Shown piece after piece: positions 15,216 to 17,930 of a stretch of 17,930 bases of DNA. Under the pieces are notes generated by a model, which saw only the letters and a list, made by a program, of their open reading frames with translations, did no database searches and was not told where the DNA came from. Position numbers and translations under genes: made by a program. The DNA comes from Gammaproteobacteria bacterium (GTDB lineage: Bacteria; Pseudomonadota; Gammaproteobacteria; Enterobacterales; Kangiellaceae), in assembly GCA_013372875.1 (NCBI GenBank), contig JABXIW010000229.1, forward strand, positions 1 to 17,930. The letters run 5' to 3'. Positions within the stretch are counted from its first letter, which is position 1; each line of letters starts with the position of its first letter.

Positions 15216-15755
15216 ATGGATGCTAAAGAATTAATCATGCAAATAGAAAAGGCTTTTTGGAATGTTCCAAAGCCAGAAACTTCGCTTGCTCAATTTATAC
15301 TCACAGATGAAAAAGGTATGGCTGGTGATATAACCGATGAAGAGTGGTTTCTAGCCAAAATAAAAAGAACTGACAACCACTGGACTCAGTTAACTGATCA
15401 AGAGCTTAAAGATAGTGATTGTGTTTTAGCTCATATGCAAGCAAACGAGTTTGTTTATTATTTACCTGCGTATATGAGATATTCCGTTAAATTCATATCT
15501 GCTCCAATTTATGAAAGCTTAATAATTACGTATGTTATTTTTCATCTCGATCCAATGGATGAACTACATTCATTAGATTGCTACAAATTTAGCCAATATA
15601 AGGAAATAACAACACCACAATGTGAGTGCATCATTGCTTACCTCGAATTCATCTCTCGAAAAGGCAATGATATTCACGCTGAAGATGCAAAAAAAGCGTT
15701 GAGTAGTTTTTGGAGTAACAACCCTTCGTTAACCTCTCCGATAATAATCCCTTAA
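15216..15755 (+). CDS. Hypothetical cytoplasmic protein, possibly DUF6714
   Basis: A 179-aa protein without signal peptide or membrane span. The motif FVYYLPAYMRYSV (around residues 79-91), preceded by HWTQLTDQEL and DEEWFLAKI, recalls the DUF6714 family, whose function is unknown; I give this only as a resemblance from memory. A C-terminal helix region (IIAYLEFISRKG ... AKKALSSFW) follows. The gene is AT-rich compared with ltaE, from which it is divergent with 85 bp between the starts. It has no clear Shine-Dalgarno: the ATG follows a run of A and T (TATAAATTTAAAAC). Proteins of this kind are often found singly in accessory positions; no toxin or secretion gene adjoins it. Confidence 0.7.
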   Translation: MDAKELIMQIEKAFWNVPKPETSLAQFILTDEKGMAGDITDEEWFLAKIKRTDNHWTQLTDQELKDSDCVLAHMQANEFVYYLPAYMRYSVKFISAPIYESLIITYVIFHLDPMDELHSLDCYKFSQYKEITTPQCECIIAYLEFISRKGNDIHAEDAKKALSSFWSNNPSLTSPIIIP

Positions 15756-15827
15756 TGTTTAACTGAGCAATGCAAAAGTAATATCCATTTTTTTGGATTT
15801 ACCAATAAGGAGTCTGCAACTTGCAGA

Positions 15828-15855
15828 ATGGATTCCCACCTGCGTGGGAATGACG
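15828..15855 (+). repeat. Palindromic repeat copy A
   Basis: A 28-nt unit with stem ATTCCCAC (15832-15839), loop CTGC and GTGGGAAT (15844-15851). It is 25/28 identical to copy C at 16259-16286 in the same orientation. One A-T pair of its stem is G-C in copy C, a compensatory change. Confidence 0.85.
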
Positions 15856-15889
15856 GAGTAGAAATAGGGAATACCATAAAAAACAATTG

Positions 15890-15917
15890 CGTCGTTCCCG
15901 CGCAGGCGGGAACCTAT
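15890..15917 (-). repeat. Palindromic repeat copy B (inverted)
   Basis: Same unit on the opposite strand: stem GTTCCCGC (15894-15901), loop GCAG, GCGGGAAC (15906-15913). It is inverted to copy A with 34 bp between the two 28-nt units, forming a doublet downstream of the GIY-YIG gene. A second stem pair is changed in a compensatory way (A-T in A, G-C in B). Confidence 0.85.
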
Positions 15918-15953
15918 TCAACAGGCGTGGTAAATTTAGTTATAAAGCTACCA

Positions 15954-16244
15954 TTATAGTAAGCTCTGATATAGGTCTTCCCAATGAGGATTTTGCTTCT
16001 CGATTAGATTGATTTTCCAATCCCTATTCCATTTCTTTAGTTGCTTTTCTCTTACAATTGCCGATTCAGTTGATTCACAAGACTCAAAATAGACTAAATT
16101 CGTAATCTTGTGTTGTTTTGAAAAGCCTTCGACGAGACCTTGCTTGTGTTGCCATATCCTTTTAATCAAATCAGAAGTAACTCCAATGTAGAGAGTTCCA
16201 TAAGGCTTGGAAGCCAGAATATAAACGAATCCTTGTTTATTCAT
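15954..16244 (-). CDS. Small GIY-YIG nuclease family protein
   Basis: A 96-aa single-domain GIY-YIG protein related to YhbQ/UPF0213. It carries FVYILASK (the GIY-equivalent strand is V7-Y8-I9), LYIGVTSD (YIG at 19-21), R29 and H33 of the KRIWQH helix, and the glutamate E66 in REKQLKKWNR that would bind the metal. So the catalytic set looks complete. Such proteins are predicted structure-directed DNA endonucleases, but the biological role of this short type is poorly known. There is no clear Shine-Dalgarno. A palindromic repeat lies 14 nt upstream of the start codon and an inverted pair of the same repeat lies about 36 nt after the stop, so the gene sits inside a repeat-bounded unit. Confidence 0.88.
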   Translation of the reverse strand: MNKQGFVYILASKPYGTLYIGVTSDLIKRIWQHKQGLVEGFSKQHKITNLVYFESCESTESAIVREKQLKKWNRDWKINLIEKQNPHWEDLYQSLL

Positions 16245-16258
16245 GTGCTTAATTTAGC

Positions 16259-16286
16259 ATGGATTCCCGCCTGCGCGGGATTGACG
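16259..16286 (+). repeat. Palindromic repeat copy C
   Basis: The third copy of the 28-nt unit, with stem TCCCGC (16265-16270), loop CTGC and GCGGGA (16275-16280). One outer pair is mismatched (GGGATT instead of GGGAAT). It lies immediately upstream of the GIY-YIG start codon on that gene's 5' side. Confidence 0.85.
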
Positions 16287-16314
16287 AACTTTAATAATTC
16301 AATTTTTAAGATAA

Positions 16315-16339
16315 AAAAGGTGCCGTAAAGACACCTTTT
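16315..16339 (-). terminator. Terminator-like hairpin downstream of icd
   Basis: AAAAGGTG (16315-16322) and CACCTTTT (16332-16339) form an 8-bp stem around a 9-nt loop. On the minus strand it is followed by a T6 run, so it can end transcripts coming from icd through the long hairpin at 16342-16464. The T run on the plus strand is shorter. Confidence 0.7.
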
Positions 16340-16341
16340 AA

Positions 16342-16461
16342 TAAAACGCGAATTTTTGCTTCTAGGCAAGGCATAAGACTTTTTTAGGCGCGGAGTTTGC
16401 TTATTGCAAATGAGCACCTAGAAAAAGTCTTATAACACAGCATAGGAGCAAAAAAGCCGTT

Positions 16462-16464
<3 letters not shown>
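16342..16464. repeat. 123-bp imperfect inverted repeat (long hairpin) overlapping the icd stop
   Basis: Two arms of about 59 nt fold on a small TTATT loop (16401-16405). Paired blocks are TAAAACG (16342-16348) with CGTTTTA (16458-16464), TTTTGCT.CTA.GC with its partner near 16440-16456, a perfect 12-bp block ATAAGACTTTTT (16373-16384) with 16422-16433, TAGG.GC, and TTTGC (16396-16400) with GCAAA (16406-16410). The outer end covers the TAA stop (16462-16464) of icd. Possibly a dispersed element; only this copy is in the window. Confidence 0.8.

Positions 16465-17930
<1,466 letters not shown>

Noticed and set aside
15828..16286. Possible CRISPR array
   Set aside because: There are only three copies, one inverted, with unequal spacing and a gene between them. 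This is a palindromic repeat family, not an array.
16140..16328. Open frame on the plus strand ending in IPACAGLT-like residues
   Set aside because: It is antisense to the GIY-YIG gene, and its last part is only a translation of palindrome copy C; such tails arise wherever the repeat is read in frame.

Overview
The window reads as an ordinary chromosomal stretch from a moderately AT-rich gammaproteobacterium, probably a marine Kangiella/Idiomarina-like relative. The clues are a close FabR homologue, a monomeric NADP isocitrate dehydrogenase, the pncC/mutS/fdxA neighbourhood (known also around mutS in Pseudomonas), LtaE and NagZ proteins close to the enterobacterial ones, and two large outer-membrane-type lipoprotein hydrolases. 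The genus is an inference. I saw no tRNA, rRNA, CRISPR, prophage or insertion sequence.

Left part (1-3860): nagZ (cell-wall recycling, minus strand) is divergent from a lipoprotein M2 peptidyl-dipeptidase related to angiotensin-converting enzyme (ACE). A 13-bp hairpin repeat and an AT-rich orphan lipoprotein gene follow. Housekeeping block (3858-7450): pncC (minus) is divergent from mutS and fdxA (plus), which end at a strong bidirectional terminator. Block 7447-10064 (minus): a large lipoprotein amidohydrolase is followed by a small three-helix membrane protein. Its reading frame runs back to the amidohydrolase stop with no ATG/GTG/TTG in the extension, and the junction TAATT looks like a TAATG coupling site with an ATT start.

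Lipid block (10160-12110): an acyl-CoA delta-9 desaturase with a coiled-coil tail (minus) is divergent from fabR (plus). The intergenic region holds two FabR-like palindromes 63 bp centre to centre. They are placed around a good desaturase promoter and over the likely fabR -35, which suggests that unsaturated fatty acid supply is sensed and fed back on both genes. Then come a secreted protein with MopE-type metal-binding repeats (plus) and a minus-strand operon ltaE -> SdpI-like -> SdpI-like, in which ltaE overlaps the first SdpI gene by GTGA.

Right part (15216-17930): an AT-rich orphan gene, then a small GIY-YIG nuclease gene bracketed by three copies of a 28-nt palindromic repeat whose base changes covary in the stem. 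After that come a terminator-like hairpin, a 123-bp imperfect hairpin that overlaps the stop codon of icd, and the C-terminal two thirds of monomeric isocitrate dehydrogenase running off the right edge. The best candidates for something under-described are the GIY-YIG/palindrome unit, the 123-bp hairpin and the ATT-start membrane protein.
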